From positions 620,001-684,000 of the forward strand of contig NZ_JAAFYS010000003.1 in NCBI RefSeq assembly GCF_012070395.1: DNA of 64,000 nucleotides, written 5' to 3'. The notes beneath the pieces were generated by a model. The model was not told where the DNA came from. It saw nothing but the letters and a program-made list of their open reading frames with translations, and ran no database searches. The position numbers and the translations under genes were made by a program. This document shows, in pieces, positions 16,132 through 25,536 of this stretch (the first letter of the stretch is position 1; every line of letters begins with the position of its first letter). This DNA is from Pseudoroseicyclus tamaricis. GTDB lineage: Bacteria > Pseudomonadota > Alphaproteobacteria > Rhodobacterales > Rhodobacteraceae.

Positions 16132-17498
16132 CGACGAGCAGGCCCCCCCTTGGCCTTCGGTTTGTTGCCGCGCCGGCCGCGCAGCTGAGATTTCTCGATC
16201 AGCCCCTCATATTGATGGGCGAGAAGATGAGACTGCACCTGCTGGATCGTGTCCATCCCCACGGAGACGATAATCAGCACCGATGTGCCGCCGAAATAGA
16301 AGGGGATCGCCAGCTGGCTGCGCAGGATCTCCGGCAGAAGGCAGACGAGCGCCAGATAGGCGGAGCCGAGGACGAGCACGCGGTTGACCACGTAGTCGAG
16401 GTACTCCGCCGTCCGCTTGCCGGGGCGGATGCCCGGCACGAAGCCGTTCTGGTTCTTCAGGTTGTCGGCGACCTCGTCGGTCTTGAAGGCGACTTCCTTG
16501 GTGTAGAAGTAGGCGAAGAAGACGATCATGGCCGTGAAGAACAGCAGGTAGAGCGGCTGCCCGGGGCCGAAATAGGCGAGGATGGTCGACATGACCGGCC
16601 CGCCGCTCGCCCCGCCCGCGAACGTCGACAGCGTGGTGGGCAGAAGCAGCAGGGCAGAGGCGAAGATCGCCGGGATGACGCCGGCGGGGTTCACCTTGAT
16701 CGGCAGGTGGCTGGAGCCCCCGTCGTACATCTTCATCCCCACCTGGCGGCGCGGATACTGGATGTGGATCTTGCGCAGGCTCCGCTCCATGAAGACGACG
16801 AAGGCCAGCACCAGCAGCACCATCGCGATGACGCCGAGGATCACGCCGACGGAGATGGCACCCGCCCGGCCCTGGCTGAGGAACTGGCCGAGAGCCGCCG
16901 GGATTTCGGCAATGATGCCGACGAAGATGATCAGCGAGATGCCGTTGCCGATGCCGCGGGCGGTGATCTGCTCGCCCATCCACATCAGGAACATGGTCGC
17001 GCCCACGAGGCTGACGACGCAGGCGGCGCGGAAGAACATGCCTGGGTCATGGGCCAGCCCGCCCGCCTCGATCGAGACGGCAAGCGTGTAGGCCTGGAAG
17101 GTCGCCAGGATCACGGTGAAGTACCGCGTATACTGGTTGATCTTCTTGCGGCCGGCCTCGCCCTCCTTCCGGAGGTTCTTCCACGGCCCGTACATAGAGG
17201 CGACGAGCTGGATGATGATGGAGGCGGAGATGTAGGGCATGATGCCCAGCGAGAAGAGGCCCATCCGCCCAAGCGCACCGCCGGTGAACATGGACAGGAT
17301 GCCGCCGATGCCGGCGGCCGCGTCTTCCATGAAGTCGCGCAGGGCGCCGGCGTCGATCCCCGGGACGGGGATGTAGGTGCCGATCCGGTAGACCACCAGA
17401 AGCCCGATCGTGAAGAGAATGCGCTGGCGAAGCTCCGTCGCCTTGCCGAGCGTCCCCCACGAGAGGTTCGCGGCCATCTGTTCTGCTGCTGACGCCAT
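16128..17498 (-). CDS. secY: Protein translocase subunit SecY
   Basis: SecY (456 residues) is the ten-helix pore of the Sec translocon in the inner membrane. Family segments include [24 protein letters not shown] at TM1 (read in parts), [14 protein letters not shown] (the SecY signature), the basic cytoplasmic loop [12 protein letters not shown], and the C-terminal [15 protein letters not shown]. The start at 17498 gives [15 protein letters not shown], normal for Rhodobacteraceae. It follows rplO by about 107 bases and is coupled to adk by an overlap. Confidence 0.97.
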   Translation of the reverse strand: MASAAEQMAANLSWGTLGKATELRQRILFTIGLLVVYRIGTYIPVPGIDAGALRDFMEDAAAGIGGILSMFTGGALGRMGLFSLGIMPYISASIIIQLVASMYGPWKNLRKEGEAGRKKINQYTRYFTVILATFQAYTLAVSIEAGGLAHDPGMFFRAACVVSLVGATMFLMWMGEQITARGIGNGISLIIFVGIIAEIPAALGQFLSQGRAGAISVGVILGVIAMVLLVLAFVVFMERSLRKIHIQYPRRQVGMKMYDGGSSHLPIKVNPAGVIPAIFASALLLLPTTLSTFAGGASGGPVMSTILAYFGPGQPLYLLFFTAMIVFFAYFYTKEVAFKTDEVADNLKNQNGFVPGIRPGKRTAEYLDYVVNRVLVLGSAYLALVCLLPEILRSQLAIPFYFGGTSVLIIVSVGMDTIQQVQSHLLAHQYEGLIEKSQLRGRRGNKPKAKGGPARR

Positions 17499-17605
17499 CC
17501 GGGGCCCCTTTGTTCTTGCGCAAACGCCGCCATCCGGGGGTTCCGGACAGCGGCGCCTGGTGCGCGGGCCAGACTTAGTGGCCCGCCATGCGGCTCACAA
17601 GCCGC

Positions 17606-18085
17606 TTATTCCGTGGCCTCGGCCGCCGCCGCCGTGACGTTGAGCGTGCCGCCGGCGGACTTCACCGCCTCGACAGCGCCAGCCGACGCGCCGGTGACGG
17701 AAAGCGTGACCTTCGAGGTGATCTCGCCCTTGGCCAGCACGCGCACACCGTCGCGCTTGCGGCGCACGAGACCGGAGGCGACGAGCGCGTCCTCGGTGAT
17801 CTCGTTGCCCGCGTCGATCTTGCCGGCGTCGATGAATTTCTGGATCAGGCCGAGGTTGATGACCGTGTATTCCTTGCGGTTCGGCTTGTTGAAGCCGCGC
17901 TTCGGAAGACGCTGGTAGAGCGGCATCTGGCCGCCCTCGTAGCCCTTGATCGCCACGCCCGAACGGGACTTCTGGCCCTTGATGCCGCGACCGGCGGTCT
18001 TGCCCTTGCCGGAGCCGGGGCCGCGGGCGACGCGCATGCGCTTCTTGGTTGCGCCCGGATTGTCGCTGAGTTCGTGCAGTTTCAT
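17606..18085 (-). CDS. rplO: 50S ribosomal protein L15
   Basis: L15 (159 residues) binds 23S rRNA near the centre of the 50S. The Gly/Lys-rich N terminus [17 protein letters not shown] and the [17 protein letters not shown] core are diagnostic. ATG 18085 is chosen because it gives the conserved [12 protein letters not shown] start; the open frame upstream is noncoding. Normally L15 follows rpmD directly, but here about 3.5 kb of unrelated genes and a terminator separate them. A promoter (18215-18243) makes rplO the first gene of a separate rplO-secY-adk unit. Confidence 0.97.
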   Translation of the reverse strand: MKLHELSDNPGATKKRMRVARGPGSGKGKTAGRGIKGQKSRSGVAIKGYEGGQMPLYQRLPKRGFNKPNRKEYTVINLGLIQKFIDAGKIDAGNEITEDALVASGLVRRKRDGVRVLAKGEITSKVTLSVTGASAGAVEAVKSAGGTLNVTAAAAEATE

Positions 18086-18214
18086 GTCGCTTCTCCTATG
18101 CCGGAGACGGCCCCGAAGCGAGATGGGCCGCACACGGCTTTTCTTGATGTTGACGAGGGCCCGCCGAGGGGCCCGATTCTTGCTGTCACGCGGCCCCTGC
18201 GGAGCCACCGGGGG

Positions 18215-18243
18215 CGTATAGATGCAGCCACGCCGGCGATCAA
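18215..18243 (-). promoter_or_regulatory. Sigma-70-like promoter for rplO-secY-adk
   Basis: Minus strand: -35 TTGATC (revcomp 18238-18243), 17-base spacer, -10 TATACG (revcomp 18215-18220). The -10 is identical to that of the rpsL promoter. The leader to rplO would be about 120 bases. It shares the 279-base gap with the divergent gene at 18365. Confidence 0.6.
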
Positions 18244-18364
18244 GCCCCGCCGGCGCCCTGCCCCGCTCCCCTCGGGGCAGGCGCAGGAATTGCCACGTCC
18301 TCGCCCCATACTTAACACAACCTAAGCGGTAGACTGGCTCTCAGTTTGAATAGAAAATTGAATC

Positions 18365-19048
18365 ATGACGAATATAAGCAGCATTCCTCCGAAGGTGCGT
18401 GCCTTGGTGCAGGCAGACGGAATAACCAGCGTTTACGGCCTTTTGGCCGCAGCGCGCCCTGAAGGCCCCCATGTCGTGCAGGCGGTGATGGCCTGCGCGG
18501 AATGGGGGGATGTGCTGGAGTTCTATCGAGGCGAGTCCATCGGCAGTGACCCGCGCGATCTTCCCATTCTTGCCGCAATTACGCGCCGCCGGGAATGCGG
18601 GCTGGGGCTGGTGCTGGAGATCCTCAAGCGGCTCGACATCGCCTGCCATGGCCCGCGAAGGAGCGGCAATGGCGCCCGAGAGGGCGGTCGCGCGGACGGT
18701 CATGCCGCGCTCCTCCAGGCGCTCGTCGACCGGTTGCAGGCGGGGGCCTACACCATCACGCATGGCGACCAGCCGATCGCGCCCGGCCAGCCGACCCGCA
18801 TCCAGGCCGAGCTCATCGATGCCTCGCCGGACTGGCGCCTGCCCCGCGCGCTGGTGGACGAGGCTGAGGCCGCAGCGCAGGCCGCCGCCCGCGTCTGGAC
18901 CGGCAGCGAGATGCGCACCCCGAGCAACCGGTTGCGGCTGGACAGCGGCGCCGTCCACCCGCTCGCCGGCCTCTTCATCTGGCTGCGCCGCGCAAGCGCG
19001 CGGCGCGCTGCTCCCGCGGTCGCGCAGCCGGAGCGGGACAGCCTCTAG
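18365..19048 (+). CDS. Hypothetical protein in the rpmD/rplO cassette
   Basis: A 227-residue protein that I do not recognise. The sequence is predicted soluble and mostly helical, with an Ala/Arg-rich composition, no signal peptide and no clear transmembrane segment. A central, low-complexity stretch rich in Gly, Arg and Ala (about residues 97-112) separates two helical halves. The first half contains VMACAEWGDVLEFYRG, and the C terminus ends in arginine-rich helix. It is divergent from rplO and convergent with the MBL gene 24 bases beyond its stop. Its AT-richer upstream region (18300-18364) and lack of a good ribosome site make the start uncertain. Confidence 0.6.
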   Translation: MTNISSIPPKVRALVQADGITSVYGLLAAARPEGPHVVQAVMACAEWGDVLEFYRGESIGSDPRDLPILAAITRRRECGLGLVLEILKRLDIACHGPRRSGNGAREGGRADGHAALLQALVDRLQAGAYTITHGDQPIAPGQPTRIQAELIDASPDWRLPRALVDEAEAAAQAAARVWTGSEMRTPSNRLRLDSGAVHPLAGLFIWLRRASARRAAPAVAQPERDSL

Positions 19049-19072
19049 GGCCGCCCCGCCCGAACGATCCCC

Positions 19073-19843
19073 TTAGTACCAGGGGCCCATCTTCACCTCG
19101 GACGCATCGCCGACCATCTCGGCGAACGCCTCCGGATCCTGCGAGCCTTCGCCGCCGCCACCGTAGTGGTAGGGATAGACGTAGGTGGGCTGGAACTCCT
19201 GCACGGCCGAGGCCGCCTGATCGGCGGTCATCGTGTAGGGCAGGTTCATCGGCAGGAAGGCGAGGTCGATCCCCTCCAGCGCCCGCATCTCCGGCGTGTC
19301 CTCCGTATCGCCGGCGATGTAGACGGTGAAGCCGTCGAAGCCGAGCACGTAGCCGTTGTCCCGCCCCTCGGGGTGATACATCAGCCGGTCCTCGGTGGTG
19401 TTGTAGGCGGGGATGGCATCGATGGAAACACCGCCCCATTCAGCCGACTCTCCGTTGCCGATGGAGGTGGCCATGGCCTGCATGTCCTCCGGCAGCATGT
19501 CGTAGACGGCCGGGTTGGTGATCAGCTGCGTGCCCTCCCCGGCCAGCGCGGCGAGCGTGTCGGCGTTGTAGTGGTCGGGGTGCTCGTGGGTGATGAGGAT
19601 GAGGCCCGGCGCCGGGTAGTCGGCATAGGCCTCGGCCCCGCCCACCGGGTCGACGTAGATCACCCCCGCCGGCGTCTCCATCACGAAGGAGGCGTGGCTG
19701 ACCGGATGGACGGTGATGTCCCCGGCATCGGTGGAATAGGTGTCGGACATGCCCTCCTGCGCCATGGCGGCGTAGGGCAGGATGGTGGTGGCGCCAGCCG
19801 CGCTGGCGGCGCCGATCAGGAATGTGCGGCGTGTGTGTGTCAT
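19073..19843 (-). CDS. Tat-exported metallo-beta-lactamase-fold hydrolase
   Basis: A 256-residue MBL-fold protein related to UlaG-like metal-dependent hydrolases. A Tat signal peptide (RRTFLIGAASAAGA, twin Arg, cleavage after AMA) predicts export of the folded, metallated enzyme to the periplasm. The metal site shows THEHPDHYN, with VSHASFVMETPAG as the first-strand His region, GDTEDT as the Asp ligand, and a C-terminal YPYHYGGGG His. The substrate is unknown; UlaG relatives act on lactones and cyclic phosphoesters. It lies in the block of genes separating rpmD from rplO. Confidence 0.85.
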   Translation of the reverse strand: MTHTRRTFLIGAASAAGATTILPYAAMAQEGMSDTYSTDAGDITVHPVSHASFVMETPAGVIYVDPVGGAEAYADYPAPGLILITHEHPDHYNADTLAALAGEGTQLITNPAVYDMLPEDMQAMATSIGNGESAEWGGVSIDAIPAYNTTEDRLMYHPEGRDNGYVLGFDGFTVYIAGDTEDTPEMRALEGIDLAFLPMNLPYTMTADQAASAVQEFQPTYVYPYHYGGGGEGSQDPEAFAEMVGDASEVKMGPWY

Positions 19844-19923
19844 GATTTTCCTCCTCTATGCGTTGAGCGTGGCCCGGAGGCCGTGACAGATCAACGTCAC
19901 CCGGCGGGAAATCGCTCCCCCAA

Positions 19924-20646
19924 TTACGCTGTTAGCGTTCGCACCTCGGTAAGAAGGCCCTCCAGCTCGTCATCGTGGATGCCGAAGGCGCGAAAATGAT
20001 CCACAACGCCCGCCAGATACTCCAGCGAAGTGCCGAGCGTGCCGCGTCCGCTGGCGATGTAGCGAATCTGCGTTTGCCGCGGCAGGCCCGTCTCGATCAT
20101 CTCCGTGCTGTCATCGGCGACGAAGGCCAGCACCTCGACCTCCCCCTCCGCTGTCTCGGCCGGGGTGAAGGTGGGCAGGTAGCAGGGGGCGAGCATCTCG
20201 CGGCGGAAGAGCTGCTCCGTCTCCTCCTCCACCTCGCTGGCGGCGATGCGGAAGGCGAGCCCGTCGCAATGCCCGCCGGGCACCAGCCCGGCCATCAGCC
20301 CGGGCGCCTCGGGCGTGCCGCGCCCGCCGAAGCGGTCGACGAGGCAGAGCTGGCGGGACCAGCCGGGGAGCCGGGCGCGCCGCACCTCGTGAAAGAAGAT
20401 GCCCGGGTCCCACATCAGCGAACCGTAGGCGAAGACCCAGACATCCCCCTGCCGCCCGGCGAGCGCGGTGCGGCGCAGCTCCTCGCGCATCTCGTCGGGG
20501 TAGCGCCAGTTGGCGGGCCCGCCATTGGCGACGACCATGCGGGACATCTCCTCGACATCGAGGTCGCGGAAGAAGGAGTCCTCGGGCTCCTTGATGCGGC
20601 CGATCAGCTCGGGGTGGTGGCGGAAGGCGGCGGGATCGATGGGCAA
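19924..20646 (-). CDS. Gamma-glutamylcyclotransferase, ChaC family
   Basis: A 240-residue ChaC-type enzyme, expected to split glutathione into 5-oxoproline and Cys-Gly. The family fingerprint WVFAYGSLMWDPG is at about residues 70-83, followed by LVDRFGGRGTPEAPG, CDGLAFRI and the conserved YLPTFTP. I chose the TTG at 20646: it starts 13 bases after the upstream stop with a GAAGGAAG ribosome site, whereas in-frame ATGs further up lie inside the upstream gene. About 70 residues precede the YGSL motif, longer than in short ChaC proteins. It is likely cotranscribed with the SnoaL-like gene. Confidence 0.85.
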   Translation of the reverse strand: MPIDPAAFRHHPELIGRIKEPEDSFFRDLDVEEMSRMVVANGGPANWRYPDEMREELRRTALAGRQGDVWVFAYGSLMWDPGIFFHEVRRARLPGWSRQLCLVDRFGGRGTPEAPGLMAGLVPGGHCDGLAFRIAASEVEEETEQLFRREMLAPCYLPTFTPAETAEGEVEVLAFVADDSTEMIETGLPRQTQIRYIASGRGTLGTSLEYLAGVVDHFRAFGIHDDELEGLLTEVRTLTA

Positions 20647-20659
20647 GCGCGGGCTTCCT

Positions 20660-21043
20660 TCAGAACATGCCGTTGTCATGGGCGGAGTCGCGCGGCATCT
20701 CCTGCAGCACGTCCCAGTGCTCGACGATGCGGCCGGCCTCGTCGAGGCGGAAGATGTCGATCCCCGCATATTCAAGCCCGCCAGGCCAGACCTGGTGGCA
20801 ATGGAGGACGACCTTGTCCCCCTCGGCGATGGCCCGGTGGATCGTCACCCGCTTGCCGGGATATTCCTCGGCCATCCGCTCGAAATAGGCGATGAAGCCG
20901 TCCCGGCCGCTGGCGACATGCGGGTTGTGCTGGATGTAGTCGGCGCCGGCGTAGCGCTCGATGGCCTCCGCCGGGCGGCACTCATTGAACATCAGCTCGT
21001 AGAAGGCCGCGACGTTGGCCTTGTTCTCTTCAATGCGGCTCAT
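20660..21043 (-). CDS. SnoaL-like / nuclear transport factor 2-fold protein
   Basis: A 127-residue protein with the cone-shaped NTF2/SnoaL fold. The pattern is [20 protein letters not shown] as the first helix, [21 protein letters not shown], and then [29 protein letters not shown] in the sheet. Proteins with this exact pattern (YIQHNP and VEHWDV) are common small ester-cyclase-like polypeptides of unknown role. The start at 21043 (MSRIEEN) has an AAGG sequence about ten bases upstream. It is followed closely by the chaC-like gene, which suggests a two-gene operon in the rpmD/rplO cassette. Confidence 0.8.
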   Translation of the reverse strand: MSRIEENKANVAAFYELMFNECRPAEAIERYAGADYIQHNPHVASGRDGFIAYFERMAEEYPGKRVTIHRAIAEGDKVVLHCHQVWPGGLEYAGIDIFRLDEAGRIVEHWDVLQEMPRDSAHDNGMF

Positions 21044-21145
21044 GGTTGACAGCCTTACCGTGGTTTCCGTCATCAATGTACGGACCAAGCTATTGGTGAA
21101 GCACTGATAGGCGCCAGTCCCGACGGGACCGATAAGGGGATTGAG

Positions 21146-21508
21146 ATGGACTACTTTATAATCGGGATGCTTCTTGTCATTGGAGCCGCTGTAATCGACG
21201 TGCAGCGGAAGATGCGCCAGCTCCATATCTTGAACCGACGCAGAACCGTCGCCCTCCTTCGCCAGGAAATCGAGCATGAACAGATCGCGTCCATGATCCG
21301 ATTGGCGCTCGAAGGCGATAGCGCCAGAAGCGATCTAGCCGACCGAATCTGGAGGGCTCGGCTCCCCACGCTCGCGTCAGCAATCGAGGCTCCTGAACCA
21401 AGCCGCCAATTACTTTCAGGCCTCGAGATGCCCGACTACAAGGAAGACGCCCGCTTCTGGGACGCCGATCTTCCCGGAAAACTCAGAGAGGCTGCAGATT
21501 TAGCCTAG
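21146..21508 (+). CDS. Small single-pass membrane protein, unknown function
   Basis: A 120-residue protein I do not recognise. The first helix ([18 protein letters not shown], residues 2-19) is a clear transmembrane anchor. It is followed by a basic helix ([14 protein letters not shown]) and a soluble region with [17 protein letters not shown] that is probably helical and cytoplasmic. A GGGGA sequence lies shortly before the ATG. It stands alone on the plus strand, divergent from the SnoaL-like gene and convergent with rpmD. A rpmD terminator lies beyond its stop, so it is probably real but functionally opaque. Confidence 0.6.
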   Translation: MDYFIIGMLLVIGAAVIDVQRKMRQLHILNRRRTVALLRQEIEHEQIASMIRLALEGDSARSDLADRIWRARLPTLASAIEAPEPSRQLLSGLEMPDYKEDARFWDADLPGKLREAADLA

Positions 21509-21543
21509 CGAGAGCACCGGGAAGGTTAATAGCCCCGACAACG

Positions 21544-21574
21544 AAAAAGCGCCGCCCCAATGAGGAGCGGCGCC
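21544..21574 (-). terminator. Terminator after rpmD
   Basis: GGCGCCGCT and GCGGCGC arms (21549-21574) are followed on the minus strand by five Ts. It ends the spc segment at rpmD and isolates it from rplO. Confidence 0.85.
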
Positions 21575-21597
21575 AAATCTCTAAAGGAAGAACGGCC

Positions 21598-21786
21598 TCA
21601 GCCGCGCTCTTCGATGATCTCCACCAGATGCGGGATCTTGGCGACCATGCCGCGCACGGAGGGGGTATCCTCCAGCTCGCGCGTCTTGTGCATCTTGTTG
21701 AGGCCGAGGCCCACCAGCGTCGCGCGCTGGTCGGCCGGGCGGCGGATCGGGGAGCCGATCTGCTTGACGACGATCGTTTTGGCCAT
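21598..21786 (-). CDS. rpmD: 50S ribosomal protein L30
   Basis: L30 (62 residues) is a small 50S protein. The sequence [32 protein letters not shown] and the C-terminal [16 protein letters not shown] fit the bacterial L30 family along its whole length. It lies 11 bases after rpsE. In most bacteria rplO follows immediately; here a terminator and a five-gene block intervene, so rpmD is the last gene of its transcription unit. Confidence 0.97.
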   Translation of the reverse strand: MAKTIVVKQIGSPIRRPADQRATLVGLGLNKMHKTRELEDTPSVRGMVAKIPHLVEIIEERG

Positions 21787-21797
21787 CTGTGCGTTCC

Positions 21798-22376
21798 TCA
21801 GCTCTCTTCGGCGACCAGGCTCGACTCGGCCGGCGCGTCATCGCGCTTGGGCAGAATGTCGGCGACCTTCTTGCCGCGGCGCTGCGCGACCGAGCGGGGC
21901 GAGTACTGCTTCTGCAGACCGTCCAGCGTGGCGCGGATCATGTTGTAGGGGTTCTGCGAGCCGAGCGACTTGGACACGACGTCCTGCACGCCCAGCATCT
22001 CGAAGACGGCACGCATCGGACCACCCGCGATGATCCCGGTACCGGGGACGGCGGTGCGCATGACGACGCGGCCGGCGCCATGGCGGCCCTGCACGTCGTG
22101 GTGCAGCGTGCGGCCATCGCGGAGCGGAACGCGGATCATGTTGCGCTTGGCCTGCTCGGTGGCCTTGCGGATGGCCTCCGGAACTTCCTTGGCCTTGCCC
22201 TTGCCGAAGCCGACGCGGCCCTTCTGATCGCCCACGACGACGAGCGCGGCGAAGCCGAAGCGCTTGCCGCCCTTGACGGTCTTGGAGACGCGGTTGATCG
22301 CGACCAAACGGTCGGCGAATTCCGGGCTCTCGTCGCGGTCGCGGCGATTGCCGCGGTTATAGGAGTCTCTGGCCAT
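21798..22376 (-). CDS. rpsE: 30S ribosomal protein S5
   Basis: S5 (192 residues) lies at the mRNA entry side of the 30S and affects decoding fidelity. The N-terminal dsRNA-binding-like domain has [20 protein letters not shown] and [21 protein letters not shown]; the C-terminal domain shows [20 protein letters not shown] and [18 protein letters not shown]. The start at 22376 ([17 protein letters not shown]) is standard for Rhodobacteraceae. The 209-base gap to rplR is unusually long for this operon and holds a composite REP-like element. Confidence 0.97.
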   Translation of the reverse strand: MARDSYNRGNRRDRDESPEFADRLVAINRVSKTVKGGKRFGFAALVVVGDQKGRVGFGKGKAKEVPEAIRKATEQAKRNMIRVPLRDGRTLHHDVQGRHGAGRVVMRTAVPGTGIIAGGPMRAVFEMLGVQDVVSKSLGSQNPYNMIRATLDGLQKQYSPRSVAQRRGKKVADILPKRDDAPAESSLVAEES

Positions 22377-22493
22377 AGGCCCTCTCTTCTCAGATCGGGC
22401 CGCGGCCCGGGTTCGTCCAATCCCTGGTGGGCTGCCTGGAGCGGCCCCCGGATCATCGAGGCGGCAACGGCGCCGCCTGCGCTGGGGTGTAGA

Positions 22494-22579
22494 GGTGCGT
22501 GGCGAACACGCACCCTACGGGTAGGTGGCGCCCATGGGTGCCACCGGGCGAGGCGGAGGGTGCGTGCCAGGCACGCACC
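22494..22579. repeat. Composite GTAG-headed REP-like element between rplR and rpsE
   Basis: Three palindromes lie in a row: a minus-oriented GTAG copy (22494-22518), a plus-oriented GTAG followed by GTGGCGCCCATGGGTGCCAC (22521-22545), and a GGGTGCGTG/CACGCACC hairpin (22558-22579) ending six bases before the rplR stop codon. Confidence 0.7.
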
Positions 22580-22585
22580 GCCGCC

Positions 22586-22945
22586 TCAGATCTTCAGACC
22601 ACCTTCGCGGGCAGCCTCGGCGAGCGCCTTCACGCGGCCGTGGAAGAGGAAACCCCCACGGTCGAAGTAGGCCTCTTCGACGCCGGCCTTCTTGGCGCGC
22701 TCGGCAATCGCCGCACCCACCTTGGCCGCCGCCTCGACGTTGTTCTTGCCGACCACGCCCAGATCCTTCTCCAGCGAGGAGGCGGAGGCGACGGTCACGC
22801 CGTTCACATCGTCGATCAGCTGAACGCTGATGTTCTTGTTGCTGCGGTGCACGGAGAGGCGCGCGCGCCCCACGTTCACCTTGCGCAGCTTGCTCCGGAC
22901 GCGCTGGCGGCGCTTCTGGAACAAATCCCTTTTCGTCAGAGCCAT
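22586..22945 (-). CDS. rplR: 50S ribosomal protein L18
   Basis: L18 (119 residues) binds 5S rRNA in the central protuberance. It shows the characteristic basic N terminus [20 protein letters not shown], then [18 protein letters not shown], and the C-terminal [23 protein letters not shown]. Length and termini are normal for the family. It follows rplF closely and precedes rpsE, from which a 209-base gap with a composite palindromic repeat separates it; the repeat starts six bases past this gene's stop. Confidence 0.97.
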   Translation of the reverse strand: MALTKRDLFQKRRQRVRSKLRKVNVGRARLSVHRSNKNISVQLIDDVNGVTVASASSLEKDLGVVGKNNVEAAAKVGAAIAERAKKAGVEEAYFDRGGFLFHGRVKALAEAAREGGLKI

Positions 22946-22957
22946 GTTCTCGCGTCC

Positions 22958-23491
22958 TTACTTCTTCTTGCCTTCCTTGCGGAAGATATACTCGCCCTTG
23001 TAGCGAATGCCCTTGCCCTTGTAGGGCTCCGGCGCGCGCCACTCGCGGATGTTGGCCGCGACCTGGCCGACGAGCTGCTGATCGGCGCCTTCGACGGTGA
23101 TTTCCGTCTGCTTCGGGGCCGTGACAGTCACGCCCTCCGGCACCGGGAAGTCCACGTCATGGCTGTAGCCGAGCGCCAGCTTGAGCACGTTGCCCTGCAT
23201 CTGCGCGCGGTAGCCGACGCCCTGAATTTCCAGCTCCTTCTTGAAGCCGGTCGTGACGCCGGTGACGCAGTTCTCCACCATCGTGCGGGACATGCCCCAC
23301 TGCTGGCGGGCGCGCTTCGACTTGCCACGCGGGGTGACGGTGACCGCACCGTCCTCCATCGCGAGGGTGACGTCGTCCGTCGCCGTGAAGCTGCGGGTGC
23401 CTTTCGGCCCCTTCACCTCGATGTGCTGGCCCTTGATGTCGGCGGTGACGCCGGAGGGCAGCTCGACTGGTCGTTTTCCGATTCGAGACAT
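22958..23491 (-). CDS. rplF: 50S ribosomal protein L6
   Basis: L6 (177 residues) has two repeated domains and binds 23S rRNA near the GTPase centre. [15 protein letters not shown] opens the protein; the C-terminal signature [20 protein letters not shown] is the L6 family hallmark. The ATG at 23491 gives this start; the frame upstream overlaps rpsH and is noncoding. It lies in the spc segment between rpsH and rplR, with short intergenic distances. Confidence 0.97.
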   Translation of the reverse strand: MSRIGKRPVELPSGVTADIKGQHIEVKGPKGTRSFTATDDVTLAMEDGAVTVTPRGKSKRARQQWGMSRTMVENCVTGVTTGFKKELEIQGVGYRAQMQGNVLKLALGYSHDVDFPVPEGVTVTAPKQTEITVEGADQQLVGQVAANIREWRAPEPYKGKGIRYKGEYIFRKEGKKK

Positions 23492-23501
23492 GGTTCCCTC
23501 C

Positions 23502-23894
23502 TCAGAATACGGTGCACAGCACCTCGCCGCCGACATTGGCAGCGCGGGCGTGGGCATCCGACATCACGCCCTTGGGCGTGGACACGATGGAAACACCAAG
23601 GCCCTGGCGCACTTGCGGCAGGTCGATGGCAGCGGAGTAGACCCGGCGGCCGGGCTTGGAGACGCGACGCAGTTCGCGGATCACCGGAGTGCCCTCGTAG
23701 TACTTGAGGGAGATCTCCAGCGCCGGGTGACCGTTGGTCCCCGTCGTCTCTTCGTAGCCGCGGATGTAGCCTTCGCTGGCGAGCACGTCGAGGACGTGGG
23801 CGCGCAGCTTGGAGGCCGGGGTGATGACCGTGGATTTGCCGCGCATCTGCGCATTGCGGATCCGGGTCAGCATATCACCGATGGGATCGTTCAT
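23502..23894 (-). CDS. rpsH: 30S ribosomal protein S8
   Basis: S8 (130 residues) is a primary 16S rRNA binder and, in E. coli, the translational repressor of the spc operon. The N terminus [16 protein letters not shown] and the C-terminal [20 protein letters not shown] are diagnostic. It starts 14 bases after rpsN. Whether it represses the shortened spc segment here is unknown; in E. coli the S8 target is at the start of rplE. Confidence 0.97.
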   Translation of the reverse strand: MNDPIGDMLTRIRNAQMRGKSTVITPASKLRAHVLDVLASEGYIRGYEETTGTNGHPALEISLKYYEGTPVIRELRRVSKPGRRVYSAAIDLPQVRQGLGVSIVSTPKGVMSDAHARAANVGGEVLCTVF

Positions 23895-23908
23895 CTTTCA
23901 AACTCTCC

Positions 23909-24214
23909 TTACCAGCTCGACTTGACCATGCCGGGAATCTCGCCGTTCGAGCCGAGCTCGCGCAGCATGATCCGGCTGATCTTCAGCTTGCGGTAATAGG
24001 CGTGGGGACGCCCCGTGAGCTGGCAGCGATTGTGCAGACGGGTGGGCGAGGAATTGCGCGGCAGCTTCGCGAGCTCGAGGGACGCCTTGAAGCGCTCCTC
24101 CACCGGCTTTTCCTTGTCCTCGATGATCGCCTTCAGCGCGGCGCGCTTGGGGGCGTACTGGGCCACGAGACGCTCACGCTTCTTCTCGCGTTCGATCATG
24201 GATTTCTTAGCCAT
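23909..24214 (-). CDS. rpsN: 30S ribosomal protein S14 (long, zinc-free type)
   Basis: S14 (101 residues) lies in the 30S head. This is the long form without the four-cysteine zinc site: [17 protein letters not shown] at the N terminus, [22 protein letters not shown] in the middle (read in parts) and [23 protein letters not shown] at the C terminus. The single cysteine confirms the absence of a zinc ribbon. It is placed between rplE and rpsH as in the standard spc order. Confidence 0.97.
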   Translation of the reverse strand: MAKKSMIEREKKRERLVAQYAPKRAALKAIIEDKEKPVEERFKASLELAKLPRNSSPTRLHNRCQLTGRPHAYYRKLKISRIMLRELGSNGEIPGMVKSSW

Positions 24215-24232
24215 ATCTCTTCTCTCCCGCGA

Positions 24233-24796
24233 TCAGCTGTTGAACGGCATGTTGAAGGCCTTGAGCAGCGCCTTCGCTTCCGCGTCTGTCTTCGCGGTCG
24301 TGCAGATGACGATGTCGATGCCCCAGACCTCATCGACCTTGTCGAAGTTGATCTCGGGGAAAACGATGTGCTCTTTCAGGCCGGTCGCGTAGTTGCCGCG
24401 GCCGTCGAAGCTCTTGCCCGAGACGCCGCGGAAGTCGCGGATGCGCGGCATGGCAACGGTGATCAGACGGTCGAGGAACTCGTACATCCGGTCGCCGCGG
24501 AGCGTGACCTTGGCGCCGAGCGGCATGCCTTCACGAACGCGGAAGCCGGCGATCGACTTCTTGGCCTTCGTGACGACGGCGCGCTGGCCGGCGATCGTCG
24601 ACAGGTCGTCCTGCGCCGATTTCGCCTTCTTGGAGTCGCGAACGGCTTCGGAACCGGCGCCGATGTTGAGCACGATCTTCTCGAGCGTCGGCACCATCAT
24701 GTCGTTCTTGTAGCCGAACTCTTCCTTGAGAGCCGGCTTGATGGTTTCCCGGTACGCCGTTTTCAGGCGCGGGGTGTAGTTGGCGGTATCGAGCAT
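24233..24796 (-). CDS. rplE: 50S ribosomal protein L5
   Basis: L5 (187 residues) binds 5S rRNA and contacts P-site tRNA. Family segments are [40 protein letters not shown] and [20 protein letters not shown]. The start codon shares a base with the rplX stop, so the two genes are coupled. The C-terminal [18 protein letters not shown] matches the family end. In E. coli this start is the S8 repressor site; I did not identify an equivalent structure. Confidence 0.97.
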   Translation of the reverse strand: MLDTANYTPRLKTAYRETIKPALKEEFGYKNDMMVPTLEKIVLNIGAGSEAVRDSKKAKSAQDDLSTIAGQRAVVTKAKKSIAGFRVREGMPLGAKVTLRGDRMYEFLDRLITVAMPRIRDFRGVSGKSFDGRGNYATGLKEHIVFPEINFDKVDEVWGIDIVICTTAKTDAEAKALLKAFNMPFNS

Positions 24797-25101
24797 CAGA
24801 TCGCCTCCCCGGTGGTCTTGAAGAACCGGACCTTCTTGCCGTCTTCCTCGCGGAATCCGACGCGGCTGGCCTTGCCGTTGCCATCGACGAGCGCGAGGTT
24901 GCTCAGGTCGATCGGCATGGCCTTGGGCGTGCGGCCGCCCTGGGTGGTCTGGCTCTGTTTCATGTGGCGGATCGCGACGTTGACGCCGCCGACCACGGCC
25001 TTGCCGGCCTTGGGATCGACGCTTTCGATCTCACCGGTCGTGCCCTTGTCCTTGCCGGCAAGCACGACGACCTTGTCACCTTTGCGGAGTTTGGCAGCCA
25101 T
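24796..25101 (-). CDS. rplX: 50S ribosomal protein L24
   Basis: L24 (101 residues) is an assembly-initiating 50S protein with an N-terminal KOW motif: [17 protein letters not shown], then [20 protein letters not shown]. The C-terminal part carries the [11 protein letters not shown] segment. ATG 25101 is chosen because it gives [11 protein letters not shown] and overlaps the rplN stop by one base; the longer open frame upstream lies over rplN and is spurious. Confidence 0.97.
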   Translation of the reverse strand: MAAKLRKGDKVVVLAGKDKGTTGEIESVDPKAGKAVVGGVNVAIRHMKQSQTTQGGRTPKAMPIDLSNLALVDGNGKASRVGFREEDGKKVRFFKTTGEAI

Positions 25102-25469
25102 TACAGCACCTCCGGGGCAAGCGAAATGATCTTCATGAAGTTCTTGGCGCGCAGCTCGCGAACAACCGGGCCGAAGATGCGGGTACCGACCGGCTCGTTG
25201 TTGTTGTTGAGGATGACGGCGGCGTTCCGGTCGAAGCGGATTGCGGTGCCGTCCTCGCGGCGCACTTCCTTGGCGGTGCGAACCACCACGGCCTTGCGGA
25301 CATCGCCCTTCTTCACGCGGCCACGCGGGATCGCTTCCTTGACGGAAACGACGATGATGTCGCCCACCGAGGCATAACGGCGGTGCGAACCGCCGAGAAC
25401 CTTGATGCACTGCACCTTCCGCGCGCCGGAGTTGTCGGCGACGTCCAGATTGGTCTGCATCTGGATCAT
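25101..25469 (-). CDS. rplN: 50S ribosomal protein L14
   Basis: L14 (122 residues) lies at an intersubunit bridge. [40 protein letters not shown] and the C-terminal [22 protein letters not shown] are nearly invariant across bacteria. It overlaps rplX by one base and follows rpsQ by 67 bases. No anomaly is visible. Confidence 0.98.
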   Translation of the reverse strand: MIQMQTNLDVADNSGARKVQCIKVLGGSHRRYASVGDIIVVSVKEAIPRGRVKKGDVRKAVVVRTAKEVRREDGTAIRFDRNAAVILNNNNEPVGTRIFGPVVRELRAKNFMKIISLAPEVL

Positions 25470-25536
25470 TCAGATCTCTCCCGACCTTTGGGGGCTGTTC
25501 TGGTTGTTGGCCCCCAGGGTTTCGATTGCAAAGGCG

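Noticed and set aside
18086-18364. A small peptide gene or riboswitch in the rplO leader
   Set aside because: No stable conserved structure or frame with a ribosome site beyond the sigma-70-like promoter was visible.
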